A DNA stretch of 64,000 bases, taken from contig CAMXCT020001132.1 in assembly GCA_947184155.2 (NCBI GenBank), positions 51,718 through 115,717 of the forward strand. The letters run 5' to 3'. The DNA comes from Cladocopium goreaui (taxonomy: Eukaryota; Sar; Dinophyceae; Suessiales; Symbiodiniaceae). The notes beneath the pieces are model-generated. The model was given only the letters and a program-made list of their open reading frames with translations, was not told the origin of the DNA and ran no database searches. Shown here piece by piece: positions 24,594 through 35,941 of this stretch (the stretch's first letter is position 1; the number at the start of each line of letters is the position of its first letter). A program made the translations under genes and the position numbers.

Positions 24594-24651
24594 CTGAAAT
24601 GACCGCAGTTTTATCTTATGTCGCTGCTCTTTGTTGAAGCACGGGATTTAC

Positions 24652-24693
24652 AGTTTCAAGGTCCTTGAACCACTGAGCATTCTCGTTGCAATC
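24652..24693 (-). CDS. probable micro-exon
   Basis: Exactly 14 codons (DCNENAQWFKDLET) between a TCTACAG/G acceptor and a /GTAAAT donor. Joining it to the next segment keeps the frame. Confidence 0.45.
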
Positions 24694-24901
24694 CTGTAGA
24701 GTAAAGTCGCAACCTGGTACCAAAAAGGTAGGGACAAGTGGCGAGAGTCAGCAGGACTGATACGAATAGTAACAACAAAAAAGAGTTGCTACAGTACTGC
24801 TAAAGCCTTAAGTTACTGAAATCTACAGGACCTAAGGTCGCGGCGTCGCCAAATTGGTTTCAAACAGTCGCGTTCAAAGAAATCCTGCACAAAGCTGTTG
24901 C

Positions 24902-25206
24902 CTAGAAAGCAATCGAGTTGAAGCCTAAAAGCTGTTGAACATGCTCAAAGACTGCCAAGTTGGCTGAGTTGGACGGACTAGGAGTCCTCTGTTTGCGATA
25001 GGAAGCAGGTGCCTCGAATGTCCTGTAAGGCCGCTCCAGGGTTGAGGTCTGGAAGTCACTGGCTCTGAAGCATGACCAAATGTCAGCCCTGCTTGCCCAG
25101 CCTGTGGCGGAAAGCCTGCGGCCAGACAAAGGTTCGTAGCCTGAGTGTTTTTCTCGGCATCTCGCTCTGAAAGCATCAGAGAACTCAGCGAACATTTTAT
25201 TTAGTG
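24902..25206 (-). CDS. probable 3'-terminal exon
   Basis: About 100 codons to a stop at 24902. Reads LNKMFAEFSDAFRARCREKH near the start, SGRRLSATGWASRADIWSCF in the middle and ends FEHVQQLLGFNSIAF. With an acceptor at 25207-25210 (GCAGAG) it joins in phase to the exon at 25286-25398 across a 79-nt intron. Unknown function. Confidence 0.55.
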
Positions 25207-25285
25207 CTCTGCAAAAGTGATTGCCAAATCAAACAGAAAGCTATTCTGCTCTGTGAAGCACTCAGGCTACAGCCCGCTGGTTCAC

Positions 25286-25398
25286 CTAATGTCTGCTGCA
25301 TCATTTGGTGACAAGTCACATCTTTTGCGTCCTTTTGCTTCAACATTTGAGCTGGCAACAGGCCCCTCTTGAGTATCTTCGTGATAGAGGAATACTCC
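25286..25398 (-). CDS. probable internal exon
   Basis: A TGTCAG/G acceptor and /GTGAAC donor enclose 37 codons reading EYSSITKILKRGLLPAQMLK, then DVTCHQMMQQTL. Phase-compatible with the terminal exon below 25,206. Confidence 0.55.
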
Positions 25399-25566
25399 CT
25401 GACAGTCGTGAAAGCCATCGAGTCAAAACAACCCCAGGTATGGGTTGTCAATTGAAATCATGAACAGGTTGGTCCTTCTTTGCAGAGTCTTGAGTCGGAT
25501 TGCGAAGAGCAATTACCTCAAAAAGCAAAAGCCAGCTCTCCCCGAGCGGAAGTAAGGGACTTAAAC

Positions 25567-25662
25567 TTTGGCAAACTTCAGACCAGCCTTGAAAGTCCGC
25601 ATGGATGCAAGCAATTCCAACTGATCGTTGTCGACTTTCTGCAACGCATCTCGAAGCCTGTC
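25567..25662 (-). CDS. probable internal exon
   Basis: Exactly 32 codons, phase 0 at both ends. The acceptor is CTTTTCAG/G and the donor /GTTTAA is weak. Reads DRLRDALQKVDNDQLELLAS, then FKAGLKFAK, a coiled-coil-like helix. Confidence 0.55.
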
Positions 25663-25883
25663 CTGAAAAGCCCAAAGGCGCCACCATGACGCCTATGTCA
25701 AGATGACCGTGAGAGCTATCTATGTAGCCAATGTCTCCATATGTCTCCATGTATGAGTTCTTGAATCAACGAGGCTCCTCTTCTTGGAGCATGTCCTTCT
25801 GGAGGGCGTTTGCCTTCACAAGAAATTTAGATCAGACAGTTCAAACAGTTCGTATCATGCATCTCTGTTGGAGCGTTGGAAAC

Positions 25884-26110
25884 CTAAAATGACAACTGTA
25901 GGACTGTAGGACTCCAACTGTGGCGCGTTGGTTTGGGCCTTGGGTCTTGGATTGCAGGCCGGACAACTTTAGGCCCGGAAACTCTGCAATGCACGCACTT
26001 GAGTGTGCCATCTTTCTTGAGGATTAACATACTTTGGAACAAACCCACTCTTGAAGAATCGACAAGCTCCTCGCGAGAGCAGTATGAATTGTTGAAACAG
26101 CAGTGTAGCC
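25884..26110 (-). CDS. coding-like segment
   Basis: Reads REELVDSSRVGLFQSMLILK, then KDGTLKCVHCRVSGPKVVRP, then a Pro/Arg tail, to a stop at 25884. The CVHC pair could be half of a metal site but there is no partner. Splice borders unresolved. Confidence 0.4.
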
Positions 26111-26212
26111 GATGATGGCGAAACAAGAAAGGAAAGAAATCACAGACATGCTATGCTAGTAAGAGACGGTGTAGGTATGCTAGGAAGAAGATCTAACAAC
26201 ATCCAACAAGAC

Positions 26213-26340
26213 CTAGTGAGCGTGTCCTCAAGCAGCTTCTGGCGAAGACCATCTGTGGCAAGGGCCTCCGACCAATTCCCAAACAAGCTTTGCTGAATGC
26301 TTTTGACCCAGTCGTGTTTTAAGCACATTGTTCTCAGGGC
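26213..26340 (-). CDS. probable internal exon
   Basis: A GTGCTAG/G acceptor and CACTAG/GTCTTG donor bound 42 codons plus two bases. Reads CLKHDWVKSIQQSLFGNWSE, then ALATDGLRQKLLEDTLT. Strong coding character, unknown family. Confidence 0.55.
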
Positions 26341-26356
26341 CTAGCACCCACCCTGT

Positions 26357-26660
26357 CTAGTTTGTCCATCTCCTGTCCCTCTCTGCTACAAGCGCTTCCA
26401 GAATTTCATGGGCTCCCATTAGCTGCACCTCCTTGCCAAGTTCAGCTCGCAATGCTCTGATAAAGCTGAGGTCATTCAGCTCTGTGACTTGAGAAGGAAA
26501 GTAGACCTCACCCCAAGCGTCCCAGAGCGTTCGCAAGTGATCATAAAGTGCTCACATGCAATTTCCAGTCATTCAGTATGGGTCTGAAGGCCTGTCGCAT
26601 GGCTTCATCAGCTGGGATGGCTACCTCAATTTAGACCCGGTACACCCCAAGCAACAAAGC
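26357..26660 (-). CDS. coding block with a stop and a frame change
   Basis: Three consecutive pieces read well. LQATLQTLAALLLG ends at about 26,646. After 21 nt containing TAA comes VAIPADEAMRQAFRPILNDW (26,624 downward). After a one-base frame change near 26,548 comes LYDHLRTLWDAWGEVYFPSQ, then LNDLSFIRALRAELGKEVQL, to a stop at 26357. Either a decayed copy or a gene with very small introns. Unknown family. Confidence 0.5.
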
Positions 26661-26905
26661 TGCAAGTGTCTGCAAAGTGGCTTGTAGTTTCCTGACACAG
26701 ATTTAGGCTAAATGGTTTGACTGGGCGTTTTCTTAGCAATTCAAACAGAAGATGTTTTCCCTCAAAGGCACGTAGAAAAATCCGTCTGCCATCCTTGTCA
26801 GCCTCTCGACATTGCTCTGCAAGGATCCTTGAGATATTGGTTCAATCTGAAACAAGTTTTGGGCTGTCAAACTTCTTGACTGTTGTTTCACTGAAGCTTT
26901 AATGG
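26661..26905 (-). CDS. coding-like segment
   Basis: The best frame reads ILAEQCREADKDGRRIFLRA, then FEGKHLLFELLRKRPVKPFS, after a CTCAAG/G acceptor near 26,828. A second frame (GRLLDKGVIQSIKASVKQQS) is open further upstream to about 27,000. Highly charged helix. Unknown family. Confidence 0.5.
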
Positions 26906-27416
26906 ACTGTATGACGCCTTTGTCCAGCAGTCTGCCAAATGAGATGCTTATCGAGAAAAGTCCGCTCAACATTGTCTTGGCTATGGAAATTTGGAAACTG
27001 TCCGAAACAATAGGGGTGTGTGTGTGTGTGTATGTGTTGCGGTCTTGACTTGTGGGAACGGCTGGCCTGGTTGCATCCAAAACTATCCAAAACTGGCGTT
27101 TGTCTGCGTGCTTGATCTGTCTGCTTTTGCATGTTTGCGCCGCTGCCTCAGAAACTCATGTTGAGAAGCCTGTGTGAACAAAGCAGGTGCTTGGTAAAGG
27201 AGGCGTAGGGACAACATGCTTCAAAGTGCAAATCGCACTCCTCATGCGAACTATATCAGATCGAATACAGGTAATCCAACTTATCCAACTTACACAACGA
27301 AAACTTCAGTGTGAAAACAACCATCGTGCACTCATGCACGTGGATGCCTGTAGGTTATTGGGCTGCTTTTTTGCAAACACGACTTCCAGGAGTGGCGCAG
27401 TTCTGTACAGAGCTGT

Positions 27417-27518
27417 CTATGCAGATTGCAGGAAGCTTCCAAAGTCTGCTCCAGAAAGAATTGCTTTGACCTGCACATCAAGCATCATGTCCATTCTTGC
27501 TGCAAGATCGCGATTGAT
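27417..27518 (-). CDS. probable exon
   Basis: Open from an ACTACAAG acceptor for 33 codons. Reads INRDLAARMDMMLDVQVKAI, then LSGADFGSFLQSA, to a stop at 27417. Too short for ordinary ORF scans but very protein-like. Confidence 0.5.
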   Translation of the reverse strand: MNRDLAARMDMMLDVQVKAILSGADFGSFLQSA

Positions 27519-28249
27519 CTTGTAGTTGGATCAAATCATGAAGGTGAATAGTGGGTCCTACTCTACATGTCAAGGAGCGGGAAAAGCAAGAAGACAAACC
27601 AATCAGCTAAAGTTTACTTGACTACTTTCTTTGGTGAGTCAATCATAACTGGTTGAAGGAAGTACTCTACCAACATCCATGTTGAAATCGTCTAGTGTAA
27701 CAACCCTTGTGACCTCTCAGCCAGAAATGCAATTACAACCCTTTCAACTACATTAAACATCCATGTATGTTTGTCTGCATTGCGTGTGTGCAACGGAACG
27801 TAGCGCAACTTGATGTAATGTAATGAAATGTAATGAAATGTAATTTGATGTAAAGTGGTGCGGTGCAGGGCAGTGCAGTACAGGCATGGTTGTATTTCTT
27901 TGCAGGAATCAGACACTTGTATACTATGTATAACCCCATTATAAGCCCATGTACACCGTGTGCATATTGTGGGTCTGTGGCCAATACACATGTGTTTCTT
28001 CAGTTTCTTCTCACGGAGCCATGTTGGCCATGAAAAATGTATGTTGCGCTTTGTGATCCTGCAGATTGCCTCACTGTCGGAGAGCAATATTCCATTCCAG
28101 AACAAAACATGAATGTTTAGAGTTTTGAATTATATTGTTGTATCATGTTGTATCAATGAATAAGACATGTTATGTTTAAAATCCTTGACGCTGCTGGCTA
28201 CTTTCAATATCTTTATCAGGGTGCCGGGAGGGAGGGTTGAAAAACATAG
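27519..28249. other. no confident gene
   Basis: A minus-strand stretch at about 28,000-28,105 (reads NGILLSDSEAICRITKRNIH) is weakly coding-like. TGTAATGAAA repeats lie at 27,810-27,850. Confidence 0.4.
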
Positions 28250-28690
28250 CGGCTGACTGCGGCTGACTACGGCTGACCGGCTGACTCCGGCTGACTCCGG
28301 CTGACTCCGGCTGACTCCGGCTGACTCCGGCTGACTCCGGCTGACTCCGGCTGACTCCGGCTGACTCCGGCTGACTCCGACTGACTCCGGCTGACTCCGG
28401 CTGACTCCGGCTGACTCCGGCTGACTCCGGCTGACTCCGGCTGACTCCGGCTGACTCCGGCTGACTTCGGCTGACTCCAGCTGACTCCGGCTGACTCCGG
28501 CTGACCGGCTGGCTCCGGCTGACTCCGGCTGACCGGCTGGCTGCGGCTGACTCCAGCTGACTCCAGCTGACCGGCTGACATCGGCTGACACCGGCTGATC
28601 TCGGCTGACTCCGGCTGACTCCGGCTGACTGCGACTGACCGGCTGACTCCGGCTGACCGGCTGACTCCTGCTGACTCTGGCTGAGTCCGG
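28250..28690 (-). repeat. decamer satellite, CTGACTCCGG
   Basis: Eighteen consecutive in-register copies at 28281-28460 with one mismatch (28371), plus degenerate copies on both flanks. All three minus frames are open as a ten-residue Ser/Gln/Pro/Glu/Ala repeat, an artefact of the ten-base period. Confidence 0.97.
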
Positions 28691-29849
28691 CATGTAGACT
28701 TTTACTAAAGAAAGAGTGGAAGATAGCAAAGGGCAGATGCAATGCCATGTTGGGATTTTTATGACTGGAAACAAGAGATAATTATTCTTTTCAAGCTTTT
28801 GACGTTGCATATGTCCTGTATGGGCGGCCACGGTTTCCATGGGCTGTCCCTTTTGTGCCACTTTCATGTGCGGATCTGCCGCGAAGTTCTTGTGTAAAGT
28901 TCTTTGTGAACGAAGGAGCGATCACAATTCAGAAGGTGAAGTTCAGCTACAAACCAATTCGGGAAAAAGGGACTTGTAGATCAATTTCATAAAGACAACC
29001 TATGCTTGCACTAACATGCTCGCATGGTTTACTTGTGTGGCGTAAGCACGATGCGAAGATAAGCGTGGCACACTGATTGCAATCAATGACGCGTGTGACA
29101 TACAGTTGTGGAAGATCTAACTATACTGAATAACATGTAAAAACAAACTTGTAAGTGGGGAGCCTTACCTTGTAGCATCCATGTCCATGTCATGAAATGT
29201 CAATTGACCGATGGTCATAGCAGCCATTCCATTTTTAGAAGGCCATCTGAAGGAAAGCCAATGAAGGAAAACCAATCACATATCAACTGGGTGTGTGGGA
29301 TTCCCGTTTAAAATTCAGGGGGAGACGCTGTGAAAGCAAAACGTGGGCGCTATATAGAATCTATACCGTCAGTCTGCAAGGTTAAAAAGTTTAGAGGCAA
29401 AAAACTGTAAACTTGTCAATTCACTAGTGGCATTTTTTGGTTAAAACATGCAAATTAATGGGAATATTGAGATGGGATCGTTTTTCCAAGCATGATCCGC
29501 AAAAGTTTGTGTGAAATATCAAGACCCCTGATTCAAAACAGATTTGTTCTTTCTGGAAAAGAGCACTGCGCACAAACAAGTGGAACTCTTCACGTCCCGA
29601 AACATGCCTTTTAAAAAGGCAACAACTTCTGCCTTCAAGATGTTACATGCGTGAACTCATTGAAAAATGTTGTCCACAAGAAATTGGATTATATATGATA
29701 TCAGCAAACATAGCTAAAGTCACAAAGGATGGATAAACGGACTTGTGCTGCCAAGTGCTACGCATGACCTTACTTGAGAAAATGCTTGATGACAATTACA
29801 TGTGCTTTATATACTTGTCGGCTGATCTAATTACAAAAGCACTTCCCTT
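28691..29849. other. no gene seen
   Basis: AT-rich unique sequence with frequent stops in all frames. Nothing recognised. Confidence 0.5.
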
Positions 29850-30260
29850 GAGAATGTTTTCAGTCGACTTTACTTGATCCATTTCACTGAACTTTACGTC
29901 TGGATATGTCCAATGATTTTAATCCGAACTTCAGTTCCATGGACTTCACTTGACATTCTTTTCCATGGACTTTGCTTTACTTGATATTCAATTCAAATGG
30001 AATTTACTTGACATGATATGCAATGAATTTACCTCAGCTGATATTCAATAACCTTTACGGGAGATTGCTTTCCGCGGGCTTTACTTTTGATTGTCTTCAA
30101 TGGACTTACTTGAGACACACCCCAGTTGAATTTTATTTGAGACTGCCTTAAGGGGACTTGGGACGCAATTCAACGAACTTTACTTGAGACTGTCTTCAAT
30201 ATACTATACCTGAGATTATCTCTAGTGAACTTTGTCGGAGATGATGTTCAAAAGACTGCA
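29850..30260 (+). repeat. degenerate about 35-40-bp repeat
   Basis: TTTACTTGAGACTGTCTTCA and decayed forms (ACTTGACATTCTTTTCCATG, GAACTTTACTTGAGACTG) recur about ten times. An old satellite. Confidence 0.75.
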
Positions 30261-31109
30261 ATTGTGCCTACCTTGTGCATGTATTTGTGTTTGTGTGTGT
30301 GTGTCAGGTCTCATGTATTTTCTTGCGCATACCAGACTTCATCAATGAAGACGCTGTGGATTTCACAACGAATGTGACGAAGAAATTGTGAAGTGTCGCA
30401 CGTAATTATTGTGCACCTTTGGTGTGTTTTAAATGCACAGCATTTGCATTTTTAAAAAACGTCATGTGCCTTCATGTAATTTGGTAAAAGCTTCATGTAA
30501 TATTAGCACAATTACATGAAGTCTGAAAAATTGCAGATAAAGTGCTTATACACCGCATCGGAAGCACATAAGCAATTACATAGGAAATACAGAAATTCAC
30601 ACAAGTTTTAACTGACTTTCTTTGGTCCCAGTAGTTTCCATCAAAGTTCAACTAGACTGGCATGAAACGCTGCGAGAATTTGTAAGGGTTAAAGTCCAAA
30701 TTGTTGTTCTTTTAGTGGGTTTGCTGTTTAGAGGGTCAGAAGCATAAATTTCCCGCCGGACCGGAAACCATGTTCGTAAAAGCACGTGTTTTCAAAAAAT
30801 GAGTATGGCACTGTGGCGAAACCAAAATTTGGGCGTTTTCGCGTTTTACCACAGTAAAAGCTCATTTTCATCGGATGGTTTTCGTGGAATCTGAAAAACA
30901 GCACTTTTTCGACAGAAGATGCGTTTTAATGCTTCAATCGTCTTCTGCTGCAAAATGGCACTGCGGTTTATGTACCTCCATTGCCAAGATTTTGCGTGCA
31001 ACAGTAAATCGCGGCTTTGGGAGGACAAACTGTTGGAAATGTAATTCTTTAATGCAGCACGGTCAATAGTACCAGTAGGACAAAAAAGAAGATCACAGCG
31101 TAGTTGCAA
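30261..31109. other. no gene seen
   Basis: AT-rich with a GTGTGT run near 30,290. The open stretches near 30,850-31,100 exist on both strands and show no splice logic. Confidence 0.5.
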
Positions 31110-31385
31110 GTTGTGTTACAAAAGTCAACAATGTAGTTGGAACTTGATCGAGAAGATAACAACGTAGTTGCAAGTTGTGTTACAAGAGCCGACAACATAG
31201 TTGCAATTTGAAAATTTAGTAATGCACTTGGCAGTTGCTAGTAGAAAAGACGTTAATAGCCCACCCCGCCCCACCCCACCTCATGCAAGTGGTTAGAAAG
31301 GTTAGTAACGCAGTTGGAAGTTGTTAGTAAAAAAGACGTTAATAGCCCACCCCATCATGCAAGTGGAGAAGTTAGTAACGGTCAA
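31110..31385 (+). repeat. GTTAGTAACG-type repeats, copy 1
   Basis: Phrases AACGTAGTTGCAAGTTGTGT and GACGTTAATAGCCCACCCC with CATGCAAGTGG recur. A close copy of the second (AGCCCACCCCACCCC, CATGCAAGTGGTTAGA) is found at about 33,573-33,620, the other side of the large satellite. Confidence 0.8.
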
Positions 31386-31830
31386 GCGCGGATTTGGAAA
31401 CTAAAACCATGGATTCGGAAATGAACATGCACGCGGCGGATTCGGAAACTAAGATTCGGAAACTAAAACCGCAGATTCGGAAACGAAGATTCGGAAACTA
31501 ACAGACACGGATTCGGAAACGAGGATTCGGAACATAAAAACAGAGGATTCGGAAACTAAGGAGGACGGGGCTTCCGAAACTAAGATTCGGAAACTAAAAG
31601 CGCGGATTCGGAAACTAAGACTCGGAAACTAAGAAACGCGGATTCGGATTCGGAAACCAAAACACCGGATTCGGACACTAAGATTCGGAAACTCAAACAC
31701 GCGGATTCAGAAACTAAGATTCAGAAACTAAGAAACACGGATTCGGAAACTAAGACTCGGAAACTGACAGACACGCGACACGCGGATTCGGAAACGGAAA
31801 CTATCCATAGGGAGTTGGAAACCGGGAGTC
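31386..31830 (+). repeat. GATTCGGAAACTA dispersed-tandem repeat
   Basis: About 25 copies of (G)ATTCGGAAACTAA separated by 3-12 nt spacers. The opposite-orientation relative TAGTTTCTGAATCG occurs about ten times at 33,350-33,545. Confidence 0.92.
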
Positions 31831-32079
31831 GGATACTAAAACCCGGGGAAGCACAGGAACAGGGAGTTGGAAATGCGAAACTCGTGATGAAAGGGGGTTG
31901 GATTACAATTGTTCAACATGCTGCTTTTGAATCTGAATATTCATTTGCAGTCACTTCCCCTATGTGATATGGTTGCAACTTCCAAGCCAGCACCAGCAAA
32001 ATGACTGCAGGGTTGAGTGCCAGATACGTAAGAAACTCAGCAGATTTGCATCCTTTTTACCAAGAAACTCATGTTCACT

Positions 32080-33350
32080 TCCCTCAAGTGGTGTTGGACA
32101 GTCCAAGTCAATTTGAAGTTCCATGGGGTGGCAATTTTGATATCGTCATCCTTGTGGACAGTCCAAGTCACTTTGAAGTTGCAAGGGGGCTGGCAATGTT
32201 GATATCATCTTATCCTTGTGGACACTCCAAGTCAAATTGAACTTCCATACGGGTGGCAACTTTGATATCATCTTATCCGTGTGGACACTCCAAGTCAATT
32301 GAAGTTCCATAGGGGTGGCAATTTTGATATCATCTTCTCCGTGTGGAAAATCCAAGTCAAATTGAAGTTCCATGCGGTGGGAATTTTGATATCACCTTAT
32401 CCCTGTGGACAGTCCAAGACAATTTGAAGTTCCATGGGGGTGGGAATGTTAAAATCATCTTATCCTTGTGGAAAGTCCAAGTCCATTTGAAGTTCCATGG
32501 GGGTGGGAATTTTGATATCGTCTTATCCTCGTGCACAGCCCAAGTCAAATTGAAGTTCCATGGGTGTGGGAATGTTGATATCATTTCATCTTATCCTTGT
32601 GGACAGTCCAAGCCAATTTGAAGTTCCATGGGGGTGGGAATTTTGATATCACCTGATCCTTGTGGAAAGTGTAGGTCAAATTTCAAGCTCAATGGGGGTG
32701 GGAATTTTGATATTATCTTATCCATGCGGGCAGCCCAAGTCAATTTGAAATTCCATGGGGGTGGGTATTTTGAAGTTCCATGGGGTGGGAATTTTGGTAT
32801 CATCTTATCCTTGTGGACGGTCCAAGCCAATTTGAAGTTCCATAGGGGTGGGAATTTTGATATCATCTTATCCATGCGGGCAGTCCAAGTCAATTTGAAG
32901 TTCCATGGGGGTGGGTATTTTGAAGTTCCATGGGGTGGGAATTTTGGTATCATCTTATCCTTGTGGACGGTCCAAGTCAATTTGAAGTTCCATGGGAGTG
33001 GGTATTTTGAAGTTCCATGGGGTGGGAATTTTGGTATCATCTTATCCTTGTGGACGGTCCAAGTCAATTTGAAGTTCCATAGAGGTGGGAGTTTTGATAT
33101 CATCTTTTCCATGCGGGCATTCCAAGTCAATTTGAAATTCCATGGGGGTGGGTATTTTGAAGTTCCATGGGGTGGGAATTTTGGTATCATCTTATCCTTG
33201 TGGACGGTCCAAGTCAATTTGAAGTTCCATAGAGGTGGGAATTTTGATATCATCTTATCCATGCGGGCAGTCCAAGTCAATTTGAAGTTCCATGGGGGTG
33301 GGTATTTTGAAGTTCCATGGGATGGGAATTTGGGTATCATCTTATCCTCA
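32080..33350 (+). repeat. about 63-bp minisatellite with higher-order structure
   Basis: Units hold TCCAAGTCAATTTGAAGTTC, CATGGGGGTGGGAATTTTGA and TATCATCTTATCCTTGTGGA. From about 32,720 the units are organised in composites of roughly 150 bp, marked by CATGCGGGCA near 32,725, 32,874, 33,110 and 33,263. Both strands stay open for about 245-250 codons, a repeat artefact. Confidence 0.95.
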
Positions 33351-33545
33351 GTTTCTGAAGCCGGATAGTTTCTGAATCGTGATAGTTTCTGAATCGCAAT
33401 AGTTTCTGAATCGCTCTAGTTTCTGAATCGTGACAGTTTCTGAATCGTGATATATAGTTTCTGAATCGGTGGAAATAGTTTCTGAACCGTACTTTCTGAA
33501 CCTTAGTTTCTGAATCGCCGTTAGTTTCTGAATCGGTTTTGGATC
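33350..33545 (+). repeat. AGTTTCTGAATCG array
   Basis: About ten copies of TAGTTTCTGAATCG with short spacers. It is the reverse complement of the 31.4-31.8 kb family apart from an A/G change, giving inverted flanks to the satellite between them. Confidence 0.9.
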
Positions 33546-33955
33546 TCTAGCTGTTAGTAGAAAGGATGTTTATAGCCCACCCCACCCCACCCCATGCAAG
33601 TGGTTAGAGAAGTTAGTAACTTAATTGGAAGTGGTTCATGAAAAATAAGAAGTTAGTAACGTACTTGCATGTTCTCAAAGACGTTAGTTTTACGAGCACG
33701 GTTTTCAGTCCACCGGCATAAATCTGTCCAATTTCCAGAATTCTCATATGCTCTGAAAATTCACCAAAACCCTGATAGGGTGCAAAAACATCTGAAAACC
33801 TTGGGTCCCTATGTTCAAGTAAATTCAAATACAATTCAAGCAAATTCAACTCACTACTCATATTATATATATAATAGAAGCAAAAAGTAACCTTCAGTTT
33901 TCACTTTCACTTTCACAGTCACTTGCAAAATAATTTGGGCATTAACGACGCGGAA

Positions 33956-33991
33956 AAATACGATGGCCAAGCATGTCCGACCATCGTATTT
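33956..33991. repeat. 11-bp stem hairpin
   Basis: AAATACGATGG (33956-33966), a 14-nt loop, then CCATCGTATTT (33981-33991). Stands alone in AT-rich sequence. Confidence 0.85.
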
Positions 33992-34960
33992 CCCCACCTC
34001 GCTTTTGACACCAACAGTCCCGCAAACTAACTTTCAACTAACTATTTTAAAGGTTACTGAAACTACACTGCATGAATGTGCCAACTAAATACATGCAAAT
34101 AAGTCGTAAATAGTTACATATCGTATACATGTTTATTTGATTTCAGTCCAGTATTCTCAAGTTATTAAGAAACCACATGCAATACTTTAGAAAAGTGAAT
34201 AAGTGTCACAAGTTGTGCTTGGGCGCAGGTTGTCTCAATAGATATATGGTCTCAGGCAGAAAGATCTCAAATGAATATCATGATATATCATGCAAGCAGG
34301 TTCTTTCACAAGCAAATATTCTTAATGCAAATCATTGCGAAACTATTGTGTCCCCAGACTCAGACTGGCCATAAATTTCAGCAAATTTGCCAAATGCTGA
34401 TCCGCAAATTGAACGTTTTGATGGCAAGTTCGTGCAATTATAATTCAGTCGGGGGACCTCCACTGTGAAGCATGCTGTTCGAAGTTAAGAAGGGACTTGG
34501 AGATTTTTCTTTTTGTTCGGAATGGCATTTGGATGCGTGTCGTATTTTCTACAGGGTCAACCAGCCCCATGCAGGCTACCTTTAGTTTCCAAACTCACTA
34601 ATGTTACTTAGGCCTAATAAATTTACTAATTTGTTAAAAGAATTTGCGTACCCAAAACCCTCAATAGTTGCATGAAAAACGCGGTCAAAGTATGTCAAAT
34701 TATGATTGGTTCTTTGGAATTTTTGCTGGACTCGTTTGTTTTGAACTAAACACCTGTGGAAGTTCAACCAGGCACTCAAATGATCCACTTAGCTGTGTGC
34801 AGGAGAGGAGGCCAAGGAATGTCACGTGATCGAATGCAACTGAACCATGTCACTTTATTTGGAATCTGATGGCTCTCATCTCATTGTCAGAAATTGTTAA
34901 GCTTGGTTACTGCTAGCCTGCTTTGGTTAGAATCTGCTCCTGCAAGGCCCCTGTGCTCTG
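33992..34960. other. no gene seen
   Basis: AT-rich, with short open frames only. Nothing recognised. Confidence 0.5.
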
Positions 34961-34964
34961 CTGT

Positions 34965-35475
34965 CATCGGCCGCTCGGCTGTACTCGGCGGCTCGGCTGT
35001 GCTTGGCTGTGCTCGGCTGCGCTCGGCTGTTGTCGGCTGTAGTCGGCTGTGTACTCAGCTGTACTCAGCTGTACTCAGCTGTACTCAGCTGTACTCGGCT
35101 GGTCGGCCGTGCTCGGCTGGGATTGGCTGTAGTTGGCTGTTCTCGGCTGTAGTCGGCTGTAGTCGGCTTTGCTCGGCTGTAGTCGGCTGTAGTCGGCTGT
35201 AGTTGGCTGTACTCAGCTGTACTCGGCTGTAGTGCTCGGCTGTAGTCGGCTGTAGTCGGCTGTAGTCGGCTGTAGTCGGCTGTAGTCGGCTGTAGTCGGC
35301 TGTAGTCGGCTGTAGTCGGCTGTAGTCGGCTGTAGTCGGCTGTAGTCGGCTGGTCGGCTGTAGTCGGCCGTAGTCGGCTGTAGTCGGCTGTAGTTGGCTG
35401 TGGTCGGCTGTAGTCGGCTGGTCGGCTGTAGTCGGCTGTAGTCGGCTGGTCGGCTGTAGTCGGCTGCACTCGACC
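34965..35475 (+). repeat. decamer satellite, TGTAGTCGGC
   Basis: Eleven exact consecutive copies at 35241-35350. Around them are degenerate copies (TGTACTCAGC, TGTAGTTGGC) and half-units (TGGTCGGC). The minus frames translate to a ten-residue Thr/Ala/Asp/Tyr/Ser/Arg/Pro repeat and are not taken as coding. Confidence 0.97.
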
Positions 35476-35595
35476 GTGTGAAATTCCTGAGCCCTCTCTC
35501 CTGGCACAATGATCTTTATTGCCTTTGAGCCATGACTTCACATGACGAGGCTCAAGTTCGGAGGGTAGCATTGACCCTGGAATGAAGCAGTCGAT

Positions 35596-35667
35596 TCAGA
35601 CATTTAGCCTACTGCCCAGAGCCTGTCCAAGAGCCTCCTTCTCCTCTGATCTTGCGGTCTGGCGAAC
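35596..35667 (-). CDS. probable 3'-terminal exon
   Basis: A TGTGAAG/G acceptor is followed by 23 codons and a stop. Reads VRQTARSEEKEALGQALGSR. Lies just before the decamer satellite and is in phase with the segment ending at 35738 if a GC donor (CAT/GCAAGA) is used. Confidence 0.5.
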   Translation of the reverse strand, partial: VRQTARSEEKEALGQALGSRLNV

Positions 35668-35737
35668 CTTCACATAAATTTCTCAAAGACAATTCACATC
35701 AGGCTCAGTATGTTGTCGTACTCCAGTTTTGTCTTGC

Positions 35738-35941
35738 ATGTCTTAGCTGAAAGGCCTCGAAGTTTGCGAGGAAGAAGTCACACTCCTTGTGCAGGTTCAC
35801 TTTGCTGTCAAACCTTGGAAGCCACCCTTTGGGCAGCCAATACTAGCCAGCACCTGCCAGTCTGCTAGCCTCCAGAAACATCGTCTGAGCACAAGGCAGC
35901 TGGTCAAGCTCTTCAATCTGTGCCTCTCGATTTGCTTCTTC
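35738..35941 (-). CDS. coding segment with one in-frame stop
   Basis: After a CTGCAAG/G acceptor (35942) the frame reads EEANREAQIEELDQLPCAQT, then MFLEASRLAGAG. A TAG follows. The same frame then continues YWLPKGWLPRFDSKVNLHKE, then CDFFLANFEAFQLRH. Alternatively, 27 nt (35827-35853, GTGC...AAAG) containing the stop are removed without changing frame. Unknown family. Confidence 0.55.

Noticed and set aside
28176..28867. 190-245-codon Ser/Gln/Pro-rich minus-strand proteins
   Set aside because: Ten-base repeat without stops in any minus frame; all three frames give the same decapeptide, which indicates non-coding repeat.
31386..31830. CRISPR-like repeats with variable spacers
   Set aside because: Spacers of 3-12 nt are themselves repeat-derived; repeats are degenerate; eukaryotic context.
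34440..34500. 5S-rRNA-like GAAGTTAAGAAGG
   Set aside because: Only one short box is present; no matching stems or other internal control elements.
35065..35571. Thr/Ala/Asp/Tyr repeat protein of 168 codons
   Set aside because: Same reason: decamer satellite open in all minus frames.
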